A stretch of 64,000 nt of DNA from Catenulispora sp. GP43 (GTDB lineage: Bacteria > Actinomycetota > Actinomycetes > Streptomycetales > Catenulisporaceae), in NCBI RefSeq assembly GCF_041260665.1, contig NZ_JBGCCT010000003.1, positions 310,001-374,000 of the forward strand, given 5' to 3'. This document shows, one piece after another, positions 41,731 through 56,068 of the stretch. Both the position numbers and the translations under genes were made by a program. The notes under the pieces are model-generated. The model ran no database searches. It saw nothing but the letters and a program-made list of their open reading frames with translations, and was not told the DNA's origin. The first letter of the stretch is position 1. Each line of letters begins with the position of its first letter.

Positions 41731-41797
41731 CGGTTGGTAACGTCGAGAAGCTTACCCCACCGGGGGCGGTGCCCCAAAACCGCTTAGCGGGGGCGCC

Positions 41798-43027
41798 TCA
41801 GGAGGCGGTGTCGTCGGCGAGGGTGACCTCTATGCCGCCGACGAGGGACGAGCACATGTTGTACAGGTAGGCCGCCAGGGTGGCCAGGGCCGTGAACAGG
41901 ACGATGTTCACCACGCTCACCAGGGCCGTGAAGCTCATCACCTTGCCGAAGGACAGGACCGAGGTCAGGGTGACGCTGTTGGGCTGGTTGGCGGGGGCGA
42001 CGGAGGCCAGGGTGCGGTTGATCGAGTCGAAGACGCCGAGGGCGTTCAGGGCCGACCACAGCAGGGCCGCCGCGACCACCGAGACGACCGCGAAGGCGAT
42101 CGACAGGACGAACGTCGTCTTCATCACCGACCAGGGGTCGACCTTCGCCACCCGCAGGCGGGCCTTGCGGCCGCGCGGGGCGGCGCCGGGCGCCTGGGCC
42201 TGCTGCTGGTAGCGGGGCGCGCCCGACGGGGAGCCGGCCGCCGGGTTGGTCGGGCGCACGCCCCAGCCGCCTCCGGCCTGCTGGCGGGTGCCCGCCTGGC
42301 CTTGAGCGGAATCCGATTGCTGATACGCCACAGTGCCCATGGTAGGGGCTTCCTTGCGTCTTGCCCCGGTACGACGGCCTCCGCCGCCGGAAAGCCGCCC
42401 GGCCAGACCAGACAGGCCGGCCGTGATCGCGGTGGCCGCGCCCGCCACCGCGGCGCCCGCGCCGGCGGCGGCTCCGGCACCGGCGGCGCCGGGCGTGCCG
42501 GGGCCGGCCGGAACGCCAGGAACGCCGGGGCCACCAGGAACGCCAGGGCCGCCGGGAACGCCGGGAGCAGCACCTGGACCAGCGACGGGACCAGCGCCAG
42601 GACCGGGAGCATGAGCTAGGCCGGGACCGGGCGCGTGAGCCGGGCCGGCGCCGGGGCCGGTCATGCCCGGAACGCCATGAGCGGGAGCGCCGGACGCACC
42701 CTGAGCCGTTGGAGCGGCGTGAGCACCATGCGCACCCTGGCCCTGACCGCCCTGCTGGCCACCATGACCGCCGGGCATGCCGGCAGCACCAGGACCGCCA
42801 GGTCCATACCCGCCCGCAGGGCCGGGCCCACCAGGTCCGCGCCCACCCTGCGGCGGCCCGTAACCGGGCGGCGGCTGGTTCGGCGGCGGCGCCTGCCGGT
42901 GCGCCCCGGGCGGCACGGCGTCGGGAACGGAAGAGGCGCCGGGGCCGACCCCGTAAGCGCGGGGCCCGCCGCCGACGCCGTCGGGGTCGGTTCCGAGGCC
43001 GGGATCGGTCGTCGTCTCGCTACTCAC
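41798..43027 (-). CDS. DUF3566 membrane protein downstream of gyrA
   Basis: 409 residues. The first ~285 are a disordered Gly/Pro/Ala/His-rich region with repeats of GPG-like units (for example GPGVPGGPGVPGVPAGPG). The C-terminal ~120 residues are the DUF3566 domain: LRVAKVDPWSVMKTTFVLSI, a first transmembrane helix, SINRTLASVAPANQPNSVTL, a second helix (FTALVSVVNIVLFTALATLAAYLYNM) and IEVTLADD. The family is fixed after gyrA in actinobacteria; function unknown. The long low-complexity N-terminus is unusual in length. Confidence 0.9.
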   Translation of the reverse strand: MSSETTTDPGLGTDPDGVGGGPRAYGVGPGASSVPDAVPPGAHRQAPPPNQPPPGYGPPQGGRGPGGPGPAGGYGPGGPGAAGMPGGHGGQQGGQGQGAHGAHAAPTAQGASGAPAHGVPGMTGPGAGPAHAPGPGLAHAPGPGAGPVAGPGAAPGVPGGPGVPGGPGVPGVPAGPGTPGAAGAGAAAGAGAAVAGAATAITAGLSGLAGRLSGGGGRRTGARRKEAPTMGTVAYQQSDSAQGQAGTRQQAGGGWGVRPTNPAAGSPSGAPRYQQQAQAPGAAPRGRKARLRVAKVDPWSVMKTTFVLSIAFAVVSVVAAALLWSALNALGVFDSINRTLASVAPANQPNSVTLTSVLSFGKVMSFTALVSVVNIVLFTALATLAAYLYNMCSSLVGGIEVTLADDTAS

Positions 43028-43299
43028 CCGGCCAAGCTACCGTTCTCATGCTCATAGGTCTCCCCGGCCCCGCAATTTTCCGTAGCCCGGACCATATGTT
43101 CGACGGACCTCAACGCTGCTCCCTGCACATAACCGGACACGTAACGGAACCAGGCCGAGGTCCAGGCCCCGCCGAGCACCGCCGAACGGGCGTCACCCGT
43201 CTGCCCGGTGTCGAGACACCGGGGCCGGCGAAAAACAAGCGGCGGCACCGGTGCCTCGCACCGATGCCGCCGCCTCGCCTTCTGTCAGGCCTCAGGCGA

Positions 43300-45966
<2,667 letters not shown>

Positions 45967-46035
45967 ATCTCAATCCTTCGCTGTAAAAGGAGAGGTGGTG
46001 CTCTCGTCAGGTCTGCTTCGTGGACGGGTGTGGAC

Positions 46036-48472
<2,437 letters not shown>

Positions 48473-48970
48473 TCATCGCCCGCCGGGGCCGACCACTTTC
48501 AGGTGCCCGATGGCGCCGGCGGCTTCGCGGCCGCCGTGGGCCGCGCGGGAGGTCCCCAGCTCGGCGTTGAGTTTCGCCAGCAGCTGCGGGGCCATCATCC
48601 GCAGTTCGGTGGCCCAGGCCGCGGAATCGGTGCGGATGGTGAGGACGCCGTCGTTGAACTCCACCGGCCGGCAGTGCGCCGAGATGTGGCTGCCCACGAT
48701 CTCGCCCCAGCGGCCCATGACGCCGCCGACCGCCGCCGGCACGCTCCAGCCGCGGTCCTCGATCATCCTGGGGATCGCCGAGGACAGCAGCTGCGGATCG
48801 CGTTCGTCGGGGCCCGATCCCGAGCGCTGGCCCGGGTTGTTGTTACGCCGGCGGTTGCCGCTCCACCCCGCGCCGTTGTCCTTGCCCCGGGCCCGGGCCG
48901 CGGCCAGCGCGGCGCGGGCCAGGTCCACGCCCGAGCCCTCGGATCCGTTGTCCACAGGCTGTGGATTCAC
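48473..48970 (-). CDS. DciA-like DUF721 protein
   Basis: 165 residues, GTG start that overlaps the recF stop by 4 bases (GTGA). A basic, Asn/Arg-rich disordered N-terminus ([12 protein letters not shown]) precedes the DUF721/DciA domain (about 70-150): [39 protein letters not shown] in pieces. In bacteria lacking DnaC, DciA helps load the replicative helicase DnaB; a role near oriC fits. A perfect DnaA box TTGTCCACA lies at 48948-48956 within its 5' end. Confidence 0.88.
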   Translation of the reverse strand: MNPQPVDNGSEGSGVDLARAALAAARARGKDNGAGWSGNRRRNNNPGQRSGSGPDERDPQLLSSAIPRMIEDRGWSVPAAVGGVMGRWGEIVGSHISAHCRPVEFNDGVLTIRTDSAAWATELRMMAPQLLAKLNAELGTSRAAHGGREAAGAIGHLKVVGPGGR

Positions 48971-50112
48971 GCCGCACTCACCTGCCCGCCGGCCACTGTG
49001 AACTTCTGGCCGATCAGCTGCTCGGGGACGTCGGCGTCCACGGCGGCGGTGATGAGCACCTGGTCGGCGCCGGACACACGCTCGGCCAGCCGGCGGCGGC
49101 GCTTGGCGTCGAGTTCGGCGAAGACGTCGTCCAGGATCAGGACCGGCTCGCCGCCGTCGGATCCGTCCGAGCGCAGCAGGTCGTAGGCGGCCAAACGTAA
49201 TGCCAGCGCGTACGACCAGGATTCGCCGTGGCTGGCGTAGCCGCGGGCCGGCATGTGCTCGCCGGACGCCGAGGTCAGCTCCAGCAGCATTTCGTCGCGG
49301 TGCGGGCCGACCAGGGTGATGCCGCGCTCCAATTCGTTAGCGCGGGCCTCGCCCAGAGCCGTCAGGAACTGTTCCGTGAGGACGGCGACGGCCGGATCGG
49401 GCTCCGGGGAGACCGTCGAGCGGTAGCCGATGCGGGTCGCCCCACCCTCGGCGATCTCGACGTAACACTTGTCCACAAGGGGGGACAACGTCGAGATCAG
49501 CGCCAGCCGCGCGGCGACCAGTTCGGCGCCGGCCAGCGCCAGGTGGTGGTCCCAGGCGTCGAGGGTGGACATGTTGGGGCCGGAGGTCTTGTTACGCCGG
49601 GCCATCGCGGCCGTGCGCAGCAAGGTGTTGCGCTGCTTCAGCACTCTGTCGTAGTCGGCACGGACCCCGGCGTAGCGCGGCCAGCGCGCGACGAGCAGTT
49701 CGTCCAGGAACCGCCGGCGCTCCCCGGGATCGCCCTTCACCAGCGCCAGATCTTCCGGCGCGAACAGCACGGTCCGCAGCACACCGAGGACCTCGCGCGG
49801 GCGCGGGACCGGATTGCGGTTGAGCCGCGCCCGGTTCGCCCCGCCCGGGTTCAGCTCGATTTCCACAAGCTGTGTACGGCCTTCGCGCTCCACGTTCGCG
49901 CGCACTATGGCGCGCGGCGCGCCGAAGCGCACGAGCGGCTGGTCGGTGGCCACGCGGTGGCTGTCGAGGGTGGCGATGTAGCCGATCGCCTCGACCAGGT
50001 TGGTCTTCCCCTGCCCGTTGGGGCCGACGAACGCCGTGACGCCTCCCTCGAGCGCGATCTCGAGGGAGGCGTACGAGCGGAAGTCCGCCAGCGACAGATG
50101 CGTGACCCGCAA
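48967..50112 (-). CDS. recF: Recombination/replication repair protein RecF
   Basis: 381 residues from a TTG start at 50112 giving [21 protein letters not shown], which fits the conserved family N-terminus. Walker [10 protein letters not shown] (about 31-39), signature [24 protein letters not shown], and Walker [11 protein letters not shown] with the final [13 protein letters not shown]-like ATPase that loads RecA at gaps with RecO and RecR. It is 9 bases after gnd and coupled to the DciA-like gene. A perfect TTGTCCACA box lies inside the gene at 49469-49477. Confidence 0.96.
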   Translation of the reverse strand: MRVTHLSLADFRSYASLEIALEGGVTAFVGPNGQGKTNLVEAIGYIATLDSHRVATDQPLVRFGAPRAIVRANVEREGRTQLVEIELNPGGANRARLNRNPVPRPREVLGVLRTVLFAPEDLALVKGDPGERRRFLDELLVARWPRYAGVRADYDRVLKQRNTLLRTAAMARRNKTSGPNMSTLDAWDHHLALAGAELVAARLALISTLSPLVDKCYVEIAEGGATRIGYRSTVSPEPDPAVAVLTEQFLTALGEARANELERGITLVGPHRDEMLLELTSASGEHMPARGYASHGESWSYALALRLAAYDLLRSDGSDGGEPVLILDDVFAELDAKRRRRLAERVSGADQVLITAAVDADVPEQLIGQKFTVAGGQVSAA

Positions 50113-50120
50113 TGGGTGTC

Positions 50121-50999
50121 CTAACTCTCCTTCTGCACGGCGTGTCCGCCGAACTGATTGCGCAGCGCCGCGACCGCCTTCATCTGCGGCGAGTCCTCCT
50201 GGCGCGAGGTGAAGCGCGCGTACAGCGAGGCGGTGATCGCCGGGGTCGGCACGGCCATGTCGATACCGGCCTCCACGGTCCAGCGGCCCTCGCCGGAGTC
50301 GTCGGCGTAGCCGCGGATGCCGGCCAGGTGCTCGTCGTCGTCCAGGGCGCGGACCAGCAGGTCCAGCAGCCAGGAGCGGATGACGGTGCCCTCCTGCCAG
50401 GAGCGGAACACCTCGCGCACGTTGGTCACCTGCGGGGCGGCCTCCAGCAGCTCCCAGCCCTCGGCGAAGGACTGCATCATGCCGTACTCGATGCCGTTGT
50501 GGACCATCTTGGAGAAGTGGCCCGCGCCGACCGCGCCGGCGTGCACGAAGCCGCTGTCGCCATCGGGCTTGAGCGCGTCGAAGACCGGCTGCACGCGGGC
50601 GATGTCGGCCTCGTCGCCGCCGACCATCAGGGCGTAGCCGTTCTGCAGGCCCCAGACACCGCCGGAGACGCCGGCGTCGACGAAGCCGACGCCCTTGGTC
50701 TTCAGCAGTTCGGCGTGCTTGATGTCCTCGGTCCAGCGCGAGTTGCCGCCGTCGATCACCAGGTCGCCGGTGTGCAGCAGATCGGCCAGCTCGTTCACCG
50801 TGGCGTCGGTGGCCTCACCGGCCGGGACCATGATCCAGATCACCCGCGGCGCGGCCAGCGTCTGGACCAGCTCCTTCAGCGAGCCGACGTCGGCCAGCTT
50901 GGGGTCGCGGTCGTAGCCGACGACGGTGTGTCCGGCGCGGCGGATGCGCTCGCGCATGTTGCCGCCCATCTTGCCCAGGCCGACAAGACCGATCTCCAT
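50121..50999 (-). CDS. gnd: 6-phosphogluconate dehydrogenase (short, NAD-type)
   Basis: 292 residues from the ATG at 50999, with AGAGGGAA 4-8 bases upstream. N-terminal Rossmann fold [12 protein letters not shown] (G-x-G-x-x-G), [10 protein letters not shown], the 3-hydroxyacid-dehydrogenase motif and the active-site region [22 protein letters not shown]; catalytic Lys in [19 protein letters not shown]. The protein is of the ~300-residue GndA/YqeC type, not the 470-residue form. Converts 6-phosphogluconate to ribulose 5-phosphate. Its place between dnaN and recF is conserved in actinobacteria. Confidence 0.95.
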   Translation of the reverse strand: MEIGLVGLGKMGGNMRERIRRAGHTVVGYDRDPKLADVGSLKELVQTLAAPRVIWIMVPAGEATDATVNELADLLHTGDLVIDGGNSRWTEDIKHAELLKTKGVGFVDAGVSGGVWGLQNGYALMVGGDEADIARVQPVFDALKPDGDSGFVHAGAVGAGHFSKMVHNGIEYGMMQSFAEGWELLEAAPQVTNVREVFRSWQEGTVIRSWLLDLLVRALDDDEHLAGIRGYADDSGEGRWTVEAGIDMAVPTPAITASLYARFTSRQEDSPQMKAVAALRNQFGGHAVQKES

Positions 51000-51084
51000 C
51001 GTCTTCCCTCTGTTTCTTCCGTCACCTTCACCTGATCGTGTCAGAACCGACCTTACGGGGCCTGAGAGGCGATCGCTTTCCGGG

Positions 51085-52272
51085 TCAGCCCGCGGACTGA
51101 CCGGGGACACGCAGCGGCATCATCAGGTAACGGAATTCCTCCTGCGCCGGGGCGTCCAGGGCCGGGCGGCCCATGAGGACCGCGGGCTTGGAGGCGACCG
51201 TGAACGACAGCTGCGCGTACTGGGTGTCGATCACCTGCAGGCCGTCGAGCAGGAAGGCGGGGTTGAACGAGACGGAGATGTCCTCGCCGTCCAGGACCGC
51301 GTCCATGGCCTCGGAGGCCTGCGCCTCGTCGCCCGCGCCGGCCTCCAGGGTCACCTCGCCCTGAGTGAAGGCCAGCTTGATCGGCGAGGTCCGGTCGGCC
51401 ACCAGGGACACGCGCTTGGCGGCCTCCAGGAACGGCCCGGTCTCGACGGTCGCGGTGATGTTGTACTCGTTCGGGAACAGCGAGCGGTACTTCACGAACT
51501 CGCCGGACAGCAGCCGCGAGGTCATCCGCCGGGAGCCCTTGGCCCCGCTGGAGGCACCCTCGCCGGACTCGAAGCCGATGAGCCCCTCGCCGGCGTCGCC
51601 GCCGGACAGCGCCAGGGAGACCCAGTCGCCCCCGGTGAGCGCCTTCGCGGTGTCCGACAGGACTTTGGAGGGGATCAGGGCGGTCGCCGACATGTCGTCC
51701 TGCTCCGGCTTCCACTGGAGCTCGCGCACGGCCAGCCGGAAGCGGTCGGTGGCGACCAGGGTGATCTTCTCGCCCTCGATCTCCACGCGGATGCCGGTGA
51801 GCATCGGGATGGTGTCGTCGCGCCCGGCGGCGATGGCCACCTGGGAGACCGCGCCGGCCAGCCCGGAGGCGGTGACCGCGCCGGTGGCGGTCGGCATGGT
51901 GGGCAGCGCCGGGTAGTCCTCGACGGGCAGCGTCTGCAGCGTGAAGCGGCTGGATCCACAGCTGACGAGAACCTTCGAGCCCTCGGTGGAGAACTCCACG
52001 GGGCGGTTCGGCAGCGACTTGGCGATGTCGGCGAGCAGCTTGCCGTGGATCAGGATCCGGCCGGGCTCGGTGACGTCGGCGCTGATCTGGGCCCGCGAGG
52101 AGACCTCGTAGTCGAACCCGGACAAAGTGACCGAGCCGTTGTCCCCGCCGTCGCCTTCGGCGGCCTCGAAGACCAGGCCGGCCAGGACCGGGGCGGCCGG
52201 ACGGCTGGGCAGGGACCGCGCGGTCCATGCCACGGCCTCGGAAAGGACGTCGCGTTCGACCCGGAACTTCAC
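51085..52272 (-). CDS. dnaN: DNA polymerase III sliding clamp (beta)
   Basis: 395 residues from the GTG at 52272 (MKFRVERDVLSEAVAWTARSL in pieces), with AGGAGG 9 bases upstream. Three-domain clamp fold with the typical LVFEAAEGD, VTLSGFDYEVSSRAQI, and C-terminal NPAFLLDGLQVI and PLRVPGQ end (the usual MPLR motif appears as MMPLRVP). A 20-residue insertion (ESGEGASSGAKGSRR) occurs in domain II. It keeps the polymerase on DNA. It follows oriC directly and begins the dnaN-gnd-recF-dciA run. Confidence 0.96.
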   Translation of the reverse strand: MKFRVERDVLSEAVAWTARSLPSRPAAPVLAGLVFEAAEGDGGDNGSVTLSGFDYEVSSRAQISADVTEPGRILIHGKLLADIAKSLPNRPVEFSTEGSKVLVSCGSSRFTLQTLPVEDYPALPTMPTATGAVTASGLAGAVSQVAIAAGRDDTIPMLTGIRVEIEGEKITLVATDRFRLAVRELQWKPEQDDMSATALIPSKVLSDTAKALTGGDWVSLALSGGDAGEGLIGFESGEGASSGAKGSRRMTSRLLSGEFVKYRSLFPNEYNITATVETGPFLEAAKRVSLVADRTSPIKLAFTQGEVTLEAGAGDEAQASEAMDAVLDGEDISVSFNPAFLLDGLQVIDTQYAQLSFTVASKPAVLMGRPALDAPAQEEFRYLMMPLRVPGQSAG

Positions 52273-52503
52273 CGGACACCGCCTCCTGCTTGCTTGCTCG
52301 CTGCTCGTCGGAACCAGCGTCCCATCATGCCGTCTGTGACCCACAGGCTGTGAATCGGCGGTGCGTGTTGGGAGGTTCCAGTGTGCCTGAAACGAGCTTC
52401 GGCAGGAGTGGAAACGGCGACAACGGGGGATGGAGTGTCAGAGGGCCCTGAAAGAGTGAATCCGTCTTCGTCGCGGTGGGACGTCCGACAAGTGGTCCGC
52501 AGG

Positions 52504-52762
52504 TTTTCCACAGATGTGGGCCGAGACGATTCAAATCGGCCGACGAAGCTAACTGTTGTCGTAGTAGTAGTAGGGGCTGTGGATACTGTGGATAACCGGT
52601 CTTCGGGCAGCTCAGACCTATTTTGTTAGTCCACATCGCTTGTGTGTTTAACTGTGGAAAACAATTCATCTCTGGGGATAACTCGCTGGTATCCACACGT
52701 CCACTCAGTTACGCACAGCGTTGTCCACAGGTTATCCCCAGTTTTCCACGGACTTGTCCCCA
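52504..52762. other. oriC: Chromosomal replication origin oriC
   Basis: Intergenic region between dnaA and dnaN (752 bases). DnaA boxes seen: TTTTCCACA 52504(+); GTATCCACA 52578(-); TTATCCACA 52587(-); TAGTCCACA 52627(+), weak; TTTTCCACA 52653(-); TTATCCCCA 52673(-); GTATCCACA 52689(+); TTACGCACA 52709(+); TTGTCCACA 52721(+); TTATCCCCA 52732(+); TTTTCCACG 52742(+); TTGTCCCCA 52754(+). Left-half boxes mostly point one way and right-half boxes the other. The stretch 52617-52672 is the most AT-rich and may be the unwinding element. A (GTA)4 microsatellite is at 52560-52571. The remaining dnaN side (52273-52503) shows only a weak CCCACAGG-type site. Confidence 0.93.
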
Positions 52763-52971
52763 GACGGCCGCGATCATGCGATCTGCCATGTGGGTGACAC
52801 GTTGAACCTGAGGAACGTCATGCCTCCGACTGTTTCCGGCGGCATCTCCTTAGCGACATAGAGCTCTGAAGCGGACATGCAGGACATTAGTCGACAAGGA
52901 GCTATGAAAGGTGGGAGGCGCGGCGTTTCTCGATCTTCGGCGTGTCGTGTCGCGCGGTGACACCGCCTGGC

Positions 52972-53011
52972 ACAAAAAGAGGTCCCCACACGCTCGGCGC
53001 GGGGACCTCAG
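52972..53011 (-). terminator. dnaA terminator
   Basis: Read on the minus strand: GAGGTCCCC, a 13-base loop, GGGGACCTC, then TTTTTGTG. The stem is 16 bases beyond the dnaA stop (53026). The clear T tract is rare in this GC-rich genome. The bases between it and the DnaA boxes (52763-52971) hold no credible gene. Confidence 0.92.
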
Positions 53012-53025
53012 AAGAAAGGAGCAGG

Positions 53026-54687
53026 TCAGCCTGACTGTTTGATCCGGTTGGTGAGCTCGGTGACCTGGTTGAAGATGGCCCGGCGCTCCGGCAGCAGCGA
53101 GCGGATCTTGCGGTCGGCGTGCATCACCGTGGTGTGGTCCCGGCCGCCGAAGGCCTGCCCGATCTTGGGCAGTGAAAGGTCGGTGAGCTCCCGGCACAGA
53201 TACATGGCGATCTGCCGGGCGGTCACCAGGATGCGGCTGCGGGAAGTCCCGCAGAGGTCCTCCATGGTGATCCCGAAGTACATCGCGGTCTGCGCCATGA
53301 TCGTCGAGACGGTGATCTCCGGACCGGCCGCGTCCGGCATCAGGTTCTTCAGGACGTCCTCGGCCAGCGACAAGTCGACAGGGGCCCGGTTCAGTGAGGC
53401 GAACGCGGTGACTCGGATCAGCGCGCCCTCGAGTTCGCGGATGTTGGTGGAGATCTTGGAGGCGATGAACTCCAGCACTTCCGGCGGCGCGTTGAGACCC
53501 TCCTGCTGGGCCTTCTTGCGCAGGATCGCGATCCGGGTCTCGAGCTCGGGCGGCTGGATGTCGGTGATCAGGCCCCACTCGAAGCGCGAGCGGAGCCGGT
53601 CCTCCAGGGTGTTCAGCTGCTTGGGCGGCCGGTCGCTGGAGATGACGATCTGCTTCGAGGCGTTGTGGAGGGTGTTGAAGGTGTGGAAGAACTCCTCCTG
53701 CGTCCCCTCCTTGTTCTCCAGGAACTGGATGTCGTCGACCATCAGGATGTCGACGTCGCGGTAGCGCTTGCGCAGGTGGTTGCCGGCGCCGTCGCGGATC
53801 GCGTTGATGAAGTCGTTGGTGAACTCCTCGGTGGACACGTAGCGCACGCGGGTCCCCGGGTACAGGTTGCGCGCGTAGTGGCCGATCGCGTGGAGCAGGT
53901 GGGTCTTGCCCAGGCCGGAGTCGCCGTAGATGAACAGCGGGTTGTAGGCCTTGGCCGGGGCCTCGGCGACGGCGACCGCCGCGGCGTGCGCGAACCGGTT
54001 GCTGGAGCCGATGACGAACGTCTCGAAGACGTACTTCTCATTGAGTTTGGCCTGCTGGGCCTTGGCGCCGTCGTCGGGCGTGGACGAGCGCGCACCGGGT
54101 CTGCCGGTGGACAGCGACAGGGTGGCCGCTATCGGGTCGTTCTCCTCGGCCGGCGGCTCGGAGATGCGTGGCGGGGGCAGCGCCACGCCGCCGATCGAGG
54201 GCCGGGGCAGCTCGGCGGCGAACGCCGGCGGTTCGCTGTGGAAAGCGGCCGGGGCGGCCTGCTCGATCCCGGACAGGGGCGCCGGCGGCGGCGGGGTCCA
54301 GTGCGCCGGGGGCGGCGCGAGCTGCTGGATGACCGGGGCGGCCGACGGGGCCGGGGCGGGGGTGTTCTCCATCGCCTTGTCGACGAACAGGCTGAACTTG
54401 ATGTCCGGGCCGAACATGGCGGCCAGATGGGTGGTGAGCATCGGCTCGAGCCGCTGCTCCAGGTAGTTCTTGGAGAAGTCGTCCGGTACCGCGAGCACGA
54501 TCGTGTCGCCGATCACGGTCTTGGCCTCCGGGATCATCAGGAAGGCCTGTTCGCTCTTGGTCAGGGAGCCGTCCGACTCGACGCGGGCGCGGAACTGCGA
54601 CCACAGCGCGATCGCGTCGGCGGGCGCGGCCATCGGGTGCGGTACCGGGGTGTAGCCTTGCGGGTCGGACACGGCCTGCGGCTCCAT
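53026..54687 (-). CDS. dnaA: Chromosomal replication initiator DnaA
   Basis: 553 residues from the ATG at 54687 with GAGGAG 6 bases upstream. Domain I (about 1-105, [10 protein letters not shown] at start), a long Pro/Ala-rich domain II (about 105-215), AAA+ domain III with Walker A GDSGLGKT (255-262), Walker [12 protein letters not shown], sensor SSDRPPK and LRSRFEWG, and domain IV with the DnaA-box-recognition signature [14 protein letters not shown] (about 515-528). Binds DnaA boxes and unwinds oriC. The long domain II is as in Streptomyces. Confidence 0.98.
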   Translation of the reverse strand: MEPQAVSDPQGYTPVPHPMAAPADAIALWSQFRARVESDGSLTKSEQAFLMIPEAKTVIGDTIVLAVPDDFSKNYLEQRLEPMLTTHLAAMFGPDIKFSLFVDKAMENTPAPAPSAAPVIQQLAPPPAHWTPPPPAPLSGIEQAAPAAFHSEPPAFAAELPRPSIGGVALPPPRISEPPAEENDPIAATLSLSTGRPGARSSTPDDGAKAQQAKLNEKYVFETFVIGSSNRFAHAAAVAVAEAPAKAYNPLFIYGDSGLGKTHLLHAIGHYARNLYPGTRVRYVSTEEFTNDFINAIRDGAGNHLRKRYRDVDILMVDDIQFLENKEGTQEEFFHTFNTLHNASKQIVISSDRPPKQLNTLEDRLRSRFEWGLITDIQPPELETRIAILRKKAQQEGLNAPPEVLEFIASKISTNIRELEGALIRVTAFASLNRAPVDLSLAEDVLKNLMPDAAGPEITVSTIMAQTAMYFGITMEDLCGTSRSRILVTARQIAMYLCRELTDLSLPKIGQAFGGRDHTTVMHADRKIRSLLPERRAIFNQVTELTNRIKQSG

Positions 54688-54731
54688 TCTGTGCTCCTCG
54701 CCCCCTGCGGGACCGGCGGGCCGGCATCACG

Positions 54732-54952
54732 TTTCCCACAGGCTTTCCACAGGTCGTACGCAGAAGCTGTGTACAGCTGTGGATAATGCCGGGCGTGGCA
54801 GTGTCGGTCGTCGTATCTGTTGTTTTCACTGGTCCGGCGCTTGTCGGGGCGGTGCGGACCTCACAAAATGCCGCGTCCGGCGGTCGGTGGCGGTCCGGCC
54901 GACGGTAGCGGGTGGCCCCGGTTATCCACAAGTACGGAGGTCCTGTGGATAA
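54732..54952. promoter_or_regulatory. DnaA-box cluster in the dnaA-rpmH intergenic region
   Basis: TTTCCCACA 54732(+), weak; CTTTCCACA 54743(+); TTATCCACA 54778-54786(-); TTATCCACA 54922-54930(+); TTATCCACA 54944-54952(-). The last two perfect boxes face each other 13 bases apart. They lie upstream of dnaA (start 54687), the expected place for autorepression of dnaA, and may also hold DnaA near the origin. The 460-base region 54688-55147 otherwise holds only the two divergent promoters. Confidence 0.8.
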
Positions 54953-54993
54953 TAGGGCTCAGGAGTACGCCCACGGCCCGGTCCACCTCGGGT

Positions 54994-55023
54994 TTGACCC
55001 TTCCGGGTGGCGCCACGTACCGT
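54994..55023 (+). promoter_or_regulatory. rpmH promoter
   Basis: TTGACC (54994-54999), an 18-base spacer and TACCGT (55018-55023), about 124 bases before the rpmH start. Good match to primary-sigma promoters of actinomycetes. Would drive rpmH-rnpA-yidD-yidC-jag-rsmG. Confidence 0.65.
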
Positions 55024-55147
55024 AAGCAGGTCGAGAAGTCGATTGCCGATGCCGCGCGTCTGTGCGCGAAGGAGCCGTTGGCGCACTTCAGACAGACCTA
55101 AGCAGTGACGCCGCCCTGAAGGGCGCCAACTACAAGCGGAGCCCCCA

Positions 55148-55285
55148 GTGAGCAAGCGCACCTTCCAGCCGAACAACCGCCGCCGTGCCAAGACCCACGG
55201 CTTCCGTCTGCGCATGCGGACCCGCGCCGGCCGCGCGATCCTGGCCAACCGTCGTGCCAAGGGCCGTAGCGAGCTGTCGGCCTGA
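55148..55285 (+). CDS. rpmH: 50S ribosomal protein L34
   Basis: 45 residues, GTG start: [19 protein letters not shown] and onward to GRSELSA. Basic, Arg-rich and matching L34 end to end ([18 protein letters not shown]). Part of the large ribosomal subunit. First gene of the rpmH-rnpA-yidD-yidC-jag-rsmG set, divergent from dnaA, the standard bacterial order. Confidence 0.97.
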   Translation: MSKRTFQPNNRRRAKTHGFRLRMRTRAGRAILANRRAKGRSELSA

Positions 55286-55313
55286 GCCGCGGTTCGCAGC
55301 CTTCCGTCCCGCC

Positions 55314-55664
55314 GTGCTCTCCTCCGCGCACCGCATGCGGAGGTCGGCGGACTTCGGTGCGGCCGTGCGCGGCGGCCGGAGGGCCGGCCGGACCACGCTC
55401 GTCGCGCACCTGGCAGTCCCCTCGGACCCGCCGCCTGCGGCTGACGCCGCCGTGCTGGCGGGCTTCGTCGTGAGCAAGGCCGTGGGCCCGGCCGTGGTGC
55501 GGACGGCGGTCAAGCGACGCCTGCGGCACCTGGTCCGGTCCCGGCTGGACCTGCTGCCCCCGGGCTCGCGCCTGGTGATCCGGGCCCTGCCGCCGGCGGC
55601 CGCGGCGGATTCGGCCACCCTTGGCGCCGACCTGGATTCGGCCCTGCGGAAGCTGTTGCGATGA
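55314..55664 (+). CDS. rnpA: Ribonuclease P protein component
   Basis: 116 residues from the GTG at 55314 ([20 protein letters not shown]), the conserved start pattern. RNR-like motif appears in [21 protein letters not shown], with [11 protein letters not shown] as the RNase P signature region. Binds RNase P RNA to mature tRNA 5' ends. It is 28 bases after rpmH and overlaps yidD by 4 bases. Confidence 0.94.
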   Translation: MLSSAHRMRRSADFGAAVRGGRRAGRTTLVAHLAVPSDPPPAADAAVLAGFVVSKAVGPAVVRTAVKRRLRHLVRSRLDLLPPGSRLVIRALPPAAAADSATLGADLDSALRKLLR

Positions 55665-56068
55665 AGTACGTGTTGATGGGCCTGATCCGGCTCTACCAGA
55701 TCGTCCTGAGCCCGGTGGTGAACTGGCGGGGCCCGGTGTGCAAGTTCGAGCCGTCGTGCTCGCACTACGGCTACGAGGCCGTGAAGACGCACGGGGCGAT
55801 CAGGGGCGGCGGCATGACCGTCTGGCGGGTGCTGCGCTGCAACCCGTGGAGCTCGGGCGGATACGATCCAGTCAGGCCCAAGGAGCCCGGGCGGCCCGGG
55901 GGCGGCGAAAAAGATCACGAGGCGCGGAACCTCTCGGTGACCGAGACGAGTTCCCCTGGTGAAGACACACAGACTTCCGACCGGACTGAAATGGTCGGTA
56001 TGCCCACCAAGTCGGCCCGTCCCGCGGTCCGGCTCGACCTGATGTCCAGCCGAGGAGCTCGATCGTGA
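55661..56068 (+). CDS. yidD: Membrane protein insertion efficiency factor YidD
   Basis: 135 residues, ATG overlapping the rnpA stop. YidD core in the first ~80: [39 protein letters not shown] in pieces with the conserved Cys in [10 protein letters not shown], and [17 protein letters not shown]. After that comes a ~55-residue hydrophilic tail rich in Ser/Thr/Glu/Arg that most YidD proteins lack. Helps YidC-dependent membrane insertion. Coupled to yidC by overlap. Confidence 0.93.
   Translation: MKYVLMGLIRLYQIVLSPVVNWRGPVCKFEPSCSHYGYEAVKTHGAIRGGGMTVWRVLRCNPWSSGGYDPVRPKEPGRPGGGEKDHEARNLSVTETSSPGEDTQTSDRTEMVGMPTKSARPAVRLDLMSSRGARS

Noticed and set aside
52774..52989. A 71-residue minus-strand frame between oriC and dnaA's terminator
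   Set aside because: No ribosome site or family; it overlaps the dnaA terminator and lies in the oriC-dnaA gap.
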